Source: JBLMXQ01 sp050257855
Lineage (GTDB): Bacteria; Acidobacteriota; Vicinamibacteria; Vicinamibacterales; CAVVIG01
Direction: 5' to 3'
Length of the DNA stretch: 64,000 bases
Assembly: GCA_050257855.1 (NCBI GenBank)
Contig: JBLMXQ010000008.1
Span: forward strand, 12,789-76,788
In this document: positions 1 to 7,742 of the stretch, one piece after another
How positions within the stretch are numbered: the stretch's first letter is position 1
How the letters are laid out: the number at the start of each line of letters is the position of its first letter
Made by a program: the position numbers and the translations under genes
The notes under the pieces: generated by a model
What the model was told of the DNA's origin: nothing
What the model saw: the letters and a program-made list of their open reading frames with translations, nothing else
Database searches by the model: none

Positions 1-736
1 GTTCCACGGCGATCTCGTGCGCAAGGTCTACGAGTACGGAGACGACGAGAAGAACACCGAGTCGGTGACGACGCTGCAGATGCACGTCGGCGGCGGCGCG
101 CCGTCCGAGGGGCCGGTGTCGGGCATCCACTGGCACGTGAGCGGCGCGACCGAGATCGAATACATCGCCACCGACGACAAGCGCCAGGTCATTCCGTACG
201 TCCGCGTCAAGGACCGCGACGGCACGATCACCGAGTACTACGCGGAGGGCGTCAAGCCCGGGGAGCTCGCGAAGGGCGAGCGCCGCGTCATGGATTGCAT
301 GGATTGTCACAACCGCCCGGCGCACCCGATGGAGACGACCGCCGAGCGGGCGGTCAACGACGCGATGTCGCGCGGCGAGATTCCGGCGACGCTGCCGTTC
401 GTCCACCGCGAGGCGGTGAAGGCGCTGCAAGTGGCCTATCCGTCGCAGGATGCGGCCGCCGATGGCATCGCGAGGGCGCTCCGGGACTTCTATCGGACCT
501 CCTACGGGCAGGTCGCGATATCGCGGCCGCAGGACGTGGAGAAGGCCGTGCAGGCGACGCAGGCGATCTATCGGCGAAACGCCTTCCCGGCGATGCAGGT
601 CGGCTTCGGCACCTATCCGAACAACATCGGCCACATGGATTCGCCCGGTTGTTTCCGGTGCCATGACGACAGCCATGTCTCGAAAGACGGCCGGAAAATT
701 GGTCAGGATTGTGACACATGCCATTCGGTCGAATAG
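1..736 (+). CDS. NapC/NirT-like multiheme cytochrome c, C-terminal part (partial at left edge)
   Basis: The frame is open from the left edge in phase with position 2, so the true start lies outside; the GTG at 17 is probably internal. Three CXXCH heme-attachment motifs are visible (CMDCH, CFRCH, CDTCH), the last almost at the C-terminus. The tail resembles long NapC/NirT-type membrane cytochromes that take electrons from the quinol pool, but the diagnostic N-terminal anchor is not in the window, so this is a family-level inference. It stands directly upstream of the decaheme and barrel genes on the same strand. That placement fits a role as the inner-membrane entry point of a trans-envelope electron conduit. 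Confidence 0.75.
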   Translation, partial: FHGDLVRKVYEYGDDEKNTESVTTLQMHVGGGAPSEGPVSGIHWHVSGATEIEYIATDDKRQVIPYVRVKDRDGTITEYYAEGVKPGELAKGERRVMDCMDCHNRPAHPMETTAERAVNDAMSRGEIPATLPFVHREAVKALQVAYPSQDAAADGIARALRDFYRTSYGQVAISRPQDVEKAVQATQAIYRRNAFPAMQVGFGTYPNNIGHMDSPGCFRCHDDSHVSKDGRKIGQDCDTCHSVE

Positions 737-818
737 GCACGGCTCGTGCAGCCTGCGTGGGCAAGTCCGGCGGTCCTGCCGGATTCTCGGCGGCATAGAT
801 ATCAGAAGGTTGATGACA

Positions 819-1802
819 ATGATTCGACACAGTGACGGTTTTCCGGCACGAACGCTGGTGACCGCGCTTGTTCTCGCCTGCGGACTGGCGGTTGGCGTTT
901 CGGCCGCTGGTCCTGCCCAGGGACAACAGGCGGGAGCCACCGTCAAGAGCGCGCCGGCCGCGAGCCCCGCGTCGGCGGCTCAGGCGAGCGGGTACGTCGG
1001 CGACGAGACCTGCACGACCTGCCACGAAGCCGAAGGCAAGGGCCTGGGCGCCACGATGCACGGCAAGGCCCAGAACGAGCGCACTCCGGCCGCCACTGGT
1101 CGGAGCTGCGAGACCTGCCACGGCCCGGGACAGGCGCACGTCGACTCCGGAGACAAGACGAAGATCAAGCGGTTCACGGCGATGTCGGCGCGTGACATCG
1201 ACGAGACCTGCCTGTCCTGCCACGCCAAAGGCACGCACGCCGAATGGCAGGGCAGCATGCACGACGCCCGCAACGTGTCGTGCACGACCTGCCACAGCGT
1301 GCACAGCCCCAAGTCGGCCGAAGCGCAGCTGAAGACTGCGAGCGCGTCACAGACCTGCATCGGCTGCCACAAGACCGAGGCCATGAAGGTCCAGCGCTCG
1401 GGGCACATGCCGCTGCGCGAAGGCAAGATGGAGTGCACCTCCTGCCATAACCCGCACGGATCGAACAACGTGCGCATGCTCAAGACCGGCAACACGATCA
1501 ACGAGGAGTGCACGAGCTGCCACGCCGAGAAGCGCGGGCCGTTCCTGTGGGAGCACGCGGCGGTGCGCGAGAGCTGCACGACCTGCCACGACCCGCACGG
1601 CTCGAACAACGACCGCATGCTCGTCGCCAAGGTTCCGATGCTCTGCCAGCGCTGCCACGTGGGCACCGGGCACCCGCCGACCATCTACGACGCGACGCAG
1701 CTCGCCGCGGGCAGCAACCGTGTCGTCGGCCGCGGATGCGTGAACTGCCACTCGCAGATTCACGGCTCCAACAGCCCGGCCGGCAACACGTTCCTTCGTT
1801 AA
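819..1802 (+). CDS. DmsE/MtrA-type decaheme c-type cytochrome
   Basis: A 327-residue exported cytochrome. An N-terminal hydrophobic signal peptide is followed by exactly ten CXXCH motifs: CTTCH, CETCH, CLSCH, CTTCH, CIGCH, CTSCH, CTSCH, CTTCH, CQRCH and CVNCH. Ten hemes at this length match the DmsE/MtrA/PioA periplasmic cytochromes, which sit inside an outer-membrane barrel and pass electrons across it. The start at 819 is preferred over the in-frame ATG at 813 because the AGAAGG-like ribosome site (804-809) is then 9 nt away instead of 3. The next gene, 17 nt downstream, encodes the matching barrel. A known function in respiration of extracellular or outer-membrane substrates is inferred from the family; no terminal reductase is present here. 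Confidence 0.92.
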   Translation: MIRHSDGFPARTLVTALVLACGLAVGVSAAGPAQGQQAGATVKSAPAASPASAAQASGYVGDETCTTCHEAEGKGLGATMHGKAQNERTPAATGRSCETCHGPGQAHVDSGDKTKIKRFTAMSARDIDETCLSCHAKGTHAEWQGSMHDARNVSCTTCHSVHSPKSAEAQLKTASASQTCIGCHKTEAMKVQRSGHMPLREGKMECTSCHNPHGSNNVRMLKTGNTINEECTSCHAEKRGPFLWEHAAVRESCTTCHDPHGSNNDRMLVAKVPMLCQRCHVGTGHPPTIYDATQLAAGSNRVVGRGCVNCHSQIHGSNSPAGNTFLR

Positions 1803-1819
1803 CCTGCAGGAGAATGAAG

Positions 1820-4030
1820 ATGCGCACCAGATTCATCGGAATGGCTGCCGCGCTTCTGCTGGTCTCCGCAGGAGCGGGGGCCCAGGAAGCGCCCACGGCG
1901 CAGCAGGACGTCCCGAAGACGCCCGCCCCGAGCATCCAGGAGTTCGGGTTCGTCAACGAGATCGACTTCGGCGGACGTGCCACCAGCTTCGACACGGGGT
2001 CCGACAAGGCGCGCTTCCAGCGCTATCAGGACCTGCGTGACGGTGCGACGCTGGACAAGTTCCGCTTCTCCAGGAGCACCGACAGCTGGCTGTTCAACGC
2101 GCAGGCCGACCACGTCGGCTATCGCGATCAGCGCTTCTCGGGGGCCTTCAACGACTACGGCAAGGTGAAGGCGTCGTTCCAGTGGAACCAGACGCCGCTG
2201 TTCTACAGCGAGACCACGCGCACGCTCTACACGCAGTCGTCGCCCGGGGTGCTGACGCTGCCGTCGGGCATCCAGTCGGGCATCGCGAACAAGTCGCTGA
2301 CGCTCGCGACGGCCATGGCCGGCGCCTCGGCATTCGACCTGCAGACGCGGCGCGACGTCGCGGATTTCAACCTCACGTACAGCGCCACGCGCCAGCTCGA
2401 CCTGAACGTGCGCGTGAAGAACACGAGCCGCAACGGCAGCCAGCCGATGACCGCCGGCTTCGGGTTCAGCATGGCGACCGACGAGCTCGCGGCGCCGATC
2501 GACACCCGCACGACGGAATTCGGCACCTCGCTCGAGTGGGGCAACAACCGCGGCTTCGCCAAGCTGGCGTACGACGGGTCGTTCTTCCGCAACAACATCC
2601 AGAGCCTGACGTGGGCGAACCCGATGCGCGCCGTCGACGCGTCCGGCAGCCCGACGCAGGGGCGCCTGGCACTCTGGCCGGATACCAACCAGAACACGGT
2701 CAGCGCCTCGGGCGGGGTCAACCTTCCGGGCCGCAGCCACGCCAACGCGTACCTGTCGGTCGGCAACCTGACGAACAACTCCCAGCTGATCCCGTTCACG
2801 ATCAACACCGCCCTGGCTTCGCCGACGCTCTCGCGCTCGACGGCCGACCTGACCGCCCGCGTCACCGCGATGAACTTCACCTTCACGTCGCGGCCGGTGA
2901 CGATGCTCTGGCTCAGCGCGCGGTATCGGCAGTATCAGTTCGACAACCGCTCCAACCCGTTCGTCGTGACGCAGGGCGTGGGCTACGACTCGAGCCTCAC
3001 GACGCTGAACGCCGAGAGCGAGCTGTTCGGCTACACGCGCCACACGTTCGACGCCGACGCGTCGTTCAGCCCGATCCGCTATGTCGGCATCCGCGGCGGC
3101 TACACGCGGGAGCAGGTGGACCGGACGTTCCGTTGGATCGAAGCGACGACAGAAGACGTCGCCCGCACCTCGATCGACCTGACCGGCATCAGCTGGGTGA
3201 CCGTCCGGGGCGTCTACGAGCACTCGAAGCGCACCGGCGCCAACTCGATCACGGCGGAGGAGCTCATCGCCGAGAGCCAGCAGCCGGGGCAGGGGATGTA
3301 CGACATCTCGAACCGGAACCGGGATCGCTTCTCGGCCATCGTGACCGTCACGCCCGTGTCGATGTTCTCGATCACCGGGTCGGCGGCCGCCGGCAAGGAC
3401 GACTATCCGGCGCCGGCAGGCATCACGGCGGTGAACCAGTTCGGTCTCTTGAACAACGACAACCGCATCTACTCGATCGGCTTCGACCTGGTCCCGGTCG
3501 AGGACAAGGTGATTCTCGGCGCCACCTACGGCTACGAGAAATACACGGCGCTCCAGCAGTCGCGCCTCGCCGGGCACGTGACGAGCGGTCTGCCGCCCAC
3601 TTTCTTCAACCCGCTCTACGACTGGAGCGACAGCAGCGCCGACAAGGTCCACACGGCCAACGCGTCGGTCGAGATCACGAAAGTCATCCCGAAGGCCGAC
3701 GTGAAGTTCGGCTACGACTACAGCAAGGCCGATTCGACCTACGTCTACGCCATTCCGGCCGGCAGCCCGATGGCGGCGCCCAGGCAGCTGCCCCCGGTGA
3801 CGAACAAGATCCAGCGCGGGACCGCCGACGTCCTCTATCACGTCACCCCGCACGTGGGCGCCGGGTTCACCTACTGGTACGACGCGTATTCGGTCTCCGA
3901 TTTCGCGCTCGGGCCGCAGCCGAGCCTGGCGCTGGGGGCCGTGTCGAACCCGACGATCATGATGCTCGGCTACAACTGGATCCCGTACACGGCGCACACC
4001 TTCATGGCGCGTCTGACATACCTCTGGTAG
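1820..4030 (+). CDS. MtrB/PioB-family decaheme-associated outer-membrane beta-barrel
   Basis: A 736-residue protein with a signal peptide ending near an AQ site. A long series of alternating polar/aromatic stretches typical of beta strands follows, and the C-terminus is aromatic (TYLW), as in outer-membrane barrels. The length is close to MtrB/PioB (about 700-800 residues). I see no cysteine, so the N-terminal CXXC found in Shewanella MtrB is absent. The start at 1820 is chosen over ATG 1814 because AGGAG at 1808-1812 is then 7 nt upstream. It is translated just after the decaheme cytochrome, the usual pairing: the barrel sheathes the cytochrome and lets electrons cross the outer membrane. 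Two hairpins and a T-tract follow the stop. Confidence 0.88.
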   Translation: MRTRFIGMAAALLLVSAGAGAQEAPTAQQDVPKTPAPSIQEFGFVNEIDFGGRATSFDTGSDKARFQRYQDLRDGATLDKFRFSRSTDSWLFNAQADHVGYRDQRFSGAFNDYGKVKASFQWNQTPLFYSETTRTLYTQSSPGVLTLPSGIQSGIANKSLTLATAMAGASAFDLQTRRDVADFNLTYSATRQLDLNVRVKNTSRNGSQPMTAGFGFSMATDELAAPIDTRTTEFGTSLEWGNNRGFAKLAYDGSFFRNNIQSLTWANPMRAVDASGSPTQGRLALWPDTNQNTVSASGGVNLPGRSHANAYLSVGNLTNNSQLIPFTINTALASPTLSRSTADLTARVTAMNFTFTSRPVTMLWLSARYRQYQFDNRSNPFVVTQGVGYDSSLTTLNAESELFGYTRHTFDADASFSPIRYVGIRGGYTREQVDRTFRWIEATTEDVARTSIDLTGISWVTVRGVYEHSKRTGANSITAEELIAESQQPGQGMYDISNRNRDRFSAIVTVTPVSMFSITGSAAAGKDDYPAPAGITAVNQFGLLNNDNRIYSIGFDLVPVEDKVILGATYGYEKYTALQQSRLAGHVTSGLPPTFFNPLYDWSDSSADKVHTANASVEITKVIPKADVKFGYDYSKADSTYVYAIPAGSPMAAPRQLPPVTNKIQRGTADVLYHVTPHVGAGFTYWYDAYSVSDFALGPQPSLALGAVSNPTIMMLGYNWIPYTAHTFMARLTYLW

Positions 4031-4040
4031 CGATGTTGCA

Positions 4041-4064
4041 GGGGCGGACCACGGGGTTCGCCCC
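4041..4064. repeat. REP-like GGGGCGG hairpin, copy 1
   Basis: A near-perfect stem GGGGCGGACC/GGTTCGCCCC (one G-U pair) with loop ACGG, 10 nt after the barrel-gene stop. It belongs to the same family as the hairpins at 37433, 37493, 38877 and 56893, all lying just after genes. Confidence 0.6.
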
Positions 4065-4075
4065 TACATACCTCC

Positions 4076-4101
4076 AGTGAGCCGAACACGAGCGGCTCAC
4101 T
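4076..4101. other. perfect 9-bp hairpin AGTGAGCCG/CGGCTCACT
   Basis: A 9-bp perfect inverted repeat with an 8-nt loop, between the REP hairpin and the T-tract terminator downstream of the MtrB/PioB-like gene. It probably helps end or stabilise the transcript. Confidence 0.5.
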
Positions 4102-4111
4102 CGAGCGGCTT

Positions 4112-4156
4112 GGCGAATGGTCCTCCCTCCGCACCGTTCGCCAGGCCCTTTTTTTT
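4112..4156 (+). terminator. intrinsic terminator of the cytochrome/barrel operon
   Basis: Stem GGCGAATGGT/ACCGTTCGCC (10 pairs, one G-U) with an 11-nt loop, followed by AGGCCC and an uninterrupted run of eight T (4149-4156). This is the clearest rho-independent terminator in the window. Confidence 0.82.
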
Positions 4157-4264
4157 GAATTCGGCGCGATACAAGGGGACGCGGAAGGCGTCCTCGAGGG
4201 ATCGGGCGCTCCGCCGCTCGTGGAATTTCCCCCAACCGGGCGCGGAAATCCCCGCGCCATCGGC

Positions 4265-4278
4265 GCCGGACTTCCGGC
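4265..4278. promoter_or_regulatory. putative activator-binding palindrome upstream of feoB
   Basis: GCCGGACTTCCGGC, a member of the recurrent 14-bp palindrome. Its right edge is 41 bp upstream of the -24 GG of the sigma-54 promoter before feoB. Confidence 0.65.
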
Positions 4279-4319
4279 AGGCCGCCCCGAAGCCGGTGGA
4301 ATCCGGCCTGTTTTCGTCC

Positions 4320-4333
4320 GGCATCCCGCTTGC
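4320..4333 (+). promoter_or_regulatory. sigma-54 promoter of feoB
   Basis: GGCATCCCGCTTGC: GG and GC separated by exactly 10 nt, with the GGCAT and TTGC context of the -24/-12 consensus. The predicted start of transcription is about 4345, only 6 nt before the feoB ATG. Confidence 0.65.
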
Positions 4334-4350
4334 CCTTGCTCATCCCGGTC

Positions 4351-6138
4351 ATGGCCTGTCACGTCGTGCGCGAGCACGACCTCGCCCACGTTCTCCGTCT
4401 CCGATCCCGCCCGCTGCGCCTCGCCCTCGTCGGCCAGCCCAACGTCGGCAAGAGCGTCGTGTTCGGCCGGCTGACGGGACGCTACGTGACGGTCTCGAAC
4501 TATCCGGGCACCACGGTGGCGGTCACGAAAGGGCGCGCTCTGGTCGGGGCCGAAGTCTGCGACGTCATCGATACGCCTGGCGTGAACGCGCTCGAGGGCA
4601 CGCTCAGCGAGGACGAGCGGATGACGCGCGACCTGCTCCAGGGCGACGCGGTCGACCTCGTCGTCCAGATCGCCGACGCGCGCAACCTCCGCCGCGCGCT
4701 GATGCTGACGGCGCAGATCGCGGCGTTCGGCAAGCCGATGGTGCTCGTCCTGAACATGATCGACGAGGCGTTCGCGCACGGCGTCGCGGTGGACAGCGCC
4801 GCGCTCGCTGCCCGGCTGGAGATTCCGGTCGTCGAGACGGTCGCCATCGAAGGGCGCGGCCTGCCCGAGTTGCGGGCGGCGCTGCCCTCGGCGGTCGAGC
4901 CGCGCCTCGAGCGGCACCGCACCGCGGCCGAGCGCGCGCTGTGGGCCCACGAGCTGACCGACCAGGTGCGCCGGGTCAGCGCGCTCTCGCTGGCGCGCGT
5001 CCAGGAGGCGCTGGCCCGCGCGACCAGGCGGCCGCTCACCGGCCTGCCGATCCTCGTCGTCGTCCTCTACGCGCTGTACCTGTTCGTCGGCGTCTTCGGC
5101 GCGCAGACGCTCGTCGGATTCCTCGAGCACGGCGTCTTCGGCAGGGGCGTCAATCCGGCGGCCACGTGGCTGGCCGATCGATTCATCCCCATCCCGCTCG
5201 TCCGCGACTTCCTCGTCGGACAGTACGGATTGATCACGATGGGAGTGACTTATTCGATCGCGATCGTGCTGCCAGTGGTCGCCACCTTCTTCCTGATCTT
5301 CGGGTTCCTCGAGGACAGCGGCTACATCCCCCGCCTCGCGATCTTCTGCGACCGCATCTTCCGCCTCATGGGGCTCAACGGCAAGGCCGTCCTTCCGATG
5401 GTGCTCGGCCTCGGATGCGACACGATGGCGACGATGACGACGCGGATCCTCGGGACGCCGAAGGAGCGCCTGATCGCGATCCTGCTGCTGGCGCTCGGCA
5501 TCCCGTGCTCGGCGCAGCTGGCGACGATCATGGGAATCCTCGGCGGCATCTCCTTCGCCGCGCTCACGACGTTGTTCGCCGTCGTGCTCGGACAGATGTT
5601 CCTCGTCGGCTGGCTGGCCGCGCGCGTCCTCACGGGCGAGCGTTCGGAGTTCATCCTGGAGCTGCCGCCGATCCGCTGGCCGCGTCTCGGCAACCTCCTC
5701 ACGAAGACGCGCCTGCGGATCTGGTGGTACCTCGGAGAAGCCGTTCCGCTCTTCCTCGTCGGCACCGTCCTCCTGTTCACGCTCGATCGCCTCGGGGCGC
5801 TCGTGTGGATCGCCCGCGCCGGCCAGCCGGTGGTGACCGGCCTGCTCGGCCTGCCGGCTTCGGCGTCGCAGGTGTTTTTGATGGGGTTCCTGCGGCGCGA
5901 CTACGGCGCCGCCGGGCTGTTCCAGCTCGCGCGCTCCGGCCAGCTCACCGGGGTGCAGGCGGTGGTGGCGCTGACGGTGATGACGCTGTTCGTGCCCTGC
6001 GTCGCCAACTTCCTGATGATGGTGCGCGAGCGCGGCCTCCGGACCGGGCTCGCCATCCTCGCGGTCATCACGCCGGTGGCGATCTTCACCGGCGCCGGGT
6101 TGAACTATGTCCTCCGCACATTTGGTGTTCAGTTCTGA
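4351..6138 (+). CDS. feoB: Ferrous iron transporter FeoB
   Basis: A 595-residue membrane GTPase that imports Fe(II). The N-terminal G domain shows the P-loop GQPNVGKS (residues 28-35), DTPG (74-77) and NMID (135-138). It is followed by a helical spacer and about eight membrane segments with the Gate-type repeats of FeoB. It is shorter than E. coli FeoB (773), mainly in the C-terminal tail. The ATG at 4351 has no ribosome site; a TTG at 4330 is in frame but falls inside the predicted promoter. It overlaps feoA by 32 bp. Control by the sigma-54 promoter at 4320 and the palindrome at 4265 is inferred from the sequence. Confidence 0.93.
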   Translation: MACHVVREHDLAHVLRLRSRPLRLALVGQPNVGKSVVFGRLTGRYVTVSNYPGTTVAVTKGRALVGAEVCDVIDTPGVNALEGTLSEDERMTRDLLQGDAVDLVVQIADARNLRRALMLTAQIAAFGKPMVLVLNMIDEAFAHGVAVDSAALAARLEIPVVETVAIEGRGLPELRAALPSAVEPRLERHRTAAERALWAHELTDQVRRVSALSLARVQEALARATRRPLTGLPILVVVLYALYLFVGVFGAQTLVGFLEHGVFGRGVNPAATWLADRFIPIPLVRDFLVGQYGLITMGVTYSIAIVLPVVATFFLIFGFLEDSGYIPRLAIFCDRIFRLMGLNGKAVLPMVLGLGCDTMATMTTRILGTPKERLIAILLLALGIPCSAQLATIMGILGGISFAALTTLFAVVLGQMFLVGWLAARVLTGERSEFILELPPIRWPRLGNLLTKTRLRIWWYLGEAVPLFLVGTVLLFTLDRLGALVWIARAGQPVVTGLLGLPASASQVFLMGFLRRDYGAAGLFQLARSGQLTGVQAVVALTVMTLFVPCVANFLMMVRERGLRTGLAILAVITPVAIFTGAGLNYVLRTFGVQF

Positions 6139-6376
6139 CGGCGTCCGGCCGCTGACCGCGCTCGGCGAGCGTCACGCCGCCGTGGTCGTGACCGTTTCGG
6201 GCGACAGCGCCGAGCGCGCCGACCGCCTGCTCGCGCTCGGCGTGACGCCCGGCGCGCGCGTCACCATGCTCCAGAGCTTTCCGAGCGTGGTGTTTCTCTG
6301 CGATCAAACGGAGCTCGCGGTCGAGCGCGGCGTCGCGGACGCGATTCTCGTGCGGCCGGTGGAGGGACGATCATGA
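6107..6376 (+). CDS. feoA: FeoA-domain protein
   Basis: An 89-residue protein whose last 65 residues have the FeoA SH3-like pattern (RLLALGVTPGARVTMLQ, then a segment ending in the AILVRP strand). FeoA proteins bind the cytosolic side of FeoB and modulate its GTPase. The start lies inside the feoB 3' end and the stop overlaps the next ATG by 4 nt (ATGA), so translation of the three genes is probably coupled. Finding feoA after feoB reverses the more common order. Confidence 0.82.
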   Translation: MSSAHLVFSSDGVRPLTALGERHAAVVVTVSGDSAERADRLLALGVTPGARVTMLQSFPSVVFLCDQTELAVERGVADAILVRPVEGRS

Positions 6377-7536
6377 TGAGCGAACCCGTGAGTTCGGCGC
6401 TGCGGCTCGTCTTCTGGGAGACGACCAAGGCGTGCAATCTGAGCTGCAAGCACTGCCGTGCGGTGCCGCAGACCTCAATCGGACCGACCGAGATGCGGAC
6501 GCCCGAGGCGCTCGCGCTGATGGACCAGATCGCGGAGGTCGCCAAGCCGGTGCTGGTGCTCTCCGGCGGCGAGCCGCTGTTCCGGCCCGACCTGTTCGAG
6601 CTCGGCGCCCACGGCGTCGCCCTTGGCTTCCGGATGGCGCTGGCGACCAACGGCACGCTCATCGATCAGCGGATCGCGGATCGCATCGCTGAAACCGGTT
6701 TCTCGCGTGTGGCGATCAGCCTCGACGGGGCGCGCCCGGCGACCCACGACCGGTTCCGGAACCTGCCCGGCTCGCACGCGCGCGCCATCGGCGGCATCCG
6801 GGCGCTCCGGCGCGCCGGCGTCTCGGTGCAGATCAATTCGACCATTGCCAAGCACAACGTGACCGAGCTGCCGGACCTGCTGGGGCTCGCGCTCGACCTC
6901 GATGCCGACGCGCTGCACCTCTTCATGCTGGTGCCGGTCGGATGCGGGGTCGAGATTGCGCCGACCGAAATGCTGCCGGGCGACGAATACGAGCGCGTCC
7001 TGCACTGGTTCGACGATCAGTCGAAGACGTGCCCGATCGATCTCAAGGCGACCTGCGCGCCGCACTACTACCGGATTCGCGCGCAGCGGCTCGAGGAGGA
7101 CCGCCGCCGCGGCGATTCGAGCGGCACCTTCATCGCGCCCGGTACGCGGGCGAAGGCGGCGCCGCAGCTCATGGCCGGCGGCCACCACGGTCAGCACCTG
7201 TCGGCGATGACGCGCGGCTGCCTCGCCGGCACGAGCGTCTGCTTCATCTCGAACGAGGGCGAGGTCTACCCGTGCGGGTACCTCCCTGTCAGCGCCGGCA
7301 GCACGCGCGAGCGTTCCTTCGCCGAGATCTGGAACGGGTCGCCGGTCTTCGCGCAGCTGCGCGATCTCGATCAGCTCGAGGGGAAGTGCGGCGAGTGCCG
7401 GTTCGACGCGATCTGCGGCGGCTGCCGCGCGCGGGCGTACGCGGCGACCGGCAGCTTCCTGGCGGAAGAGCCGTTCTGCACGTACCGGCCGGATCTCGAT
7501 GAGCGCACGATTCCGCTGAAGCCCGCGATCGGGTGA
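6373..7536 (+). CDS. AhbD-like radical SAM/SPASM protein (heme biosynthesis candidate)
   Basis: A 387-residue radical SAM enzyme with CNLSCKHC at residues 21-28 (CX3CX2C for the SAM-binding 4Fe-4S cluster). It also has a GGEP motif and a C-terminal SPASM-like cysteine group (CGECRFDAICGGC). The WETTKACNLSCKHCRA opening is typical of AhbD and related heme-forming or heme-modifying enzymes, which decarboxylate Fe-coproporphyrin in the siroheme route. A good ribosome site (GGAGGGA, 6361-6367) precedes it. Sharing an operon with feoB/feoA makes iron-to-heme supply for the neighbouring multiheme cytochromes plausible. It could instead be a peptide-modifying SPASM enzyme; the substrate cannot be read from the sequence. 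Confidence 0.72.
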   Translation: MMSEPVSSALRLVFWETTKACNLSCKHCRAVPQTSIGPTEMRTPEALALMDQIAEVAKPVLVLSGGEPLFRPDLFELGAHGVALGFRMALATNGTLIDQRIADRIAETGFSRVAISLDGARPATHDRFRNLPGSHARAIGGIRALRRAGVSVQINSTIAKHNVTELPDLLGLALDLDADALHLFMLVPVGCGVEIAPTEMLPGDEYERVLHWFDDQSKTCPIDLKATCAPHYYRIRAQRLEEDRRRGDSSGTFIAPGTRAKAAPQLMAGGHHGQHLSAMTRGCLAGTSVCFISNEGEVYPCGYLPVSAGSTRERSFAEIWNGSPVFAQLRDLDQLEGKCGECRFDAICGGCRARAYAATGSFLAEEPFCTYRPDLDERTIPLKPAIG

Positions 7537-7708
7537 GCGGCGATCGATTGACCGGTTGGCGGGTTGCCGACGCGTCCACGGGAATCCGCTACGCCCGGAC
7601 GGCGGGTCGGGAAGCCGCCAGCCGGCTCATTCCTGCAACATTCTGATTCGACAGCCATTAAGCGCGCGTGTCCGGGCGCCTGCCCGGGCGCAGCTTATGC
7701 TTGCGGCA

Positions 7709-7724
7709 TGTGAATGGGTTCACA
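7709..7724. promoter_or_regulatory. perfect CRP/FNR-family palindrome (TGTGA-N6-TCACA)
   Basis: TGTGAATGGGTTCACA is a perfect inverted repeat with the exact spacing of a CRP half-site pair. It lies 18 bp before the alcohol dehydrogenase ATG and just after a -10-like TATGCT (7696-7701), so bound protein would more likely block than activate. A Crp/Fnr-family gene is present at 60512. Confidence 0.55.
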
Positions 7725-7742
7725 ATCTACGGGAGCGGACCG

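Noticed and set aside
778..791. GCCGGATTCTCGGC before the decaheme gene as a regulon palindrome
   Set aside because: Two mismatches, only 27 bp before the start, no -24/-12 element, and inside a probable operon.
1799..3997. 732-codon open frame on the minus strand opposite the MtrB-like gene
   Set aside because: Arg/Val-rich shadow frame caused by GC-rich codon third positions; the plus-strand protein has signal peptide and family match.
7630..7650. GGCTCATTCCTGCAAC before the alcohol dehydrogenase as a -24/-12 promoter
   Set aside because: The GG-GC spacing is 9 nt, one short of the nearly invariant 10.
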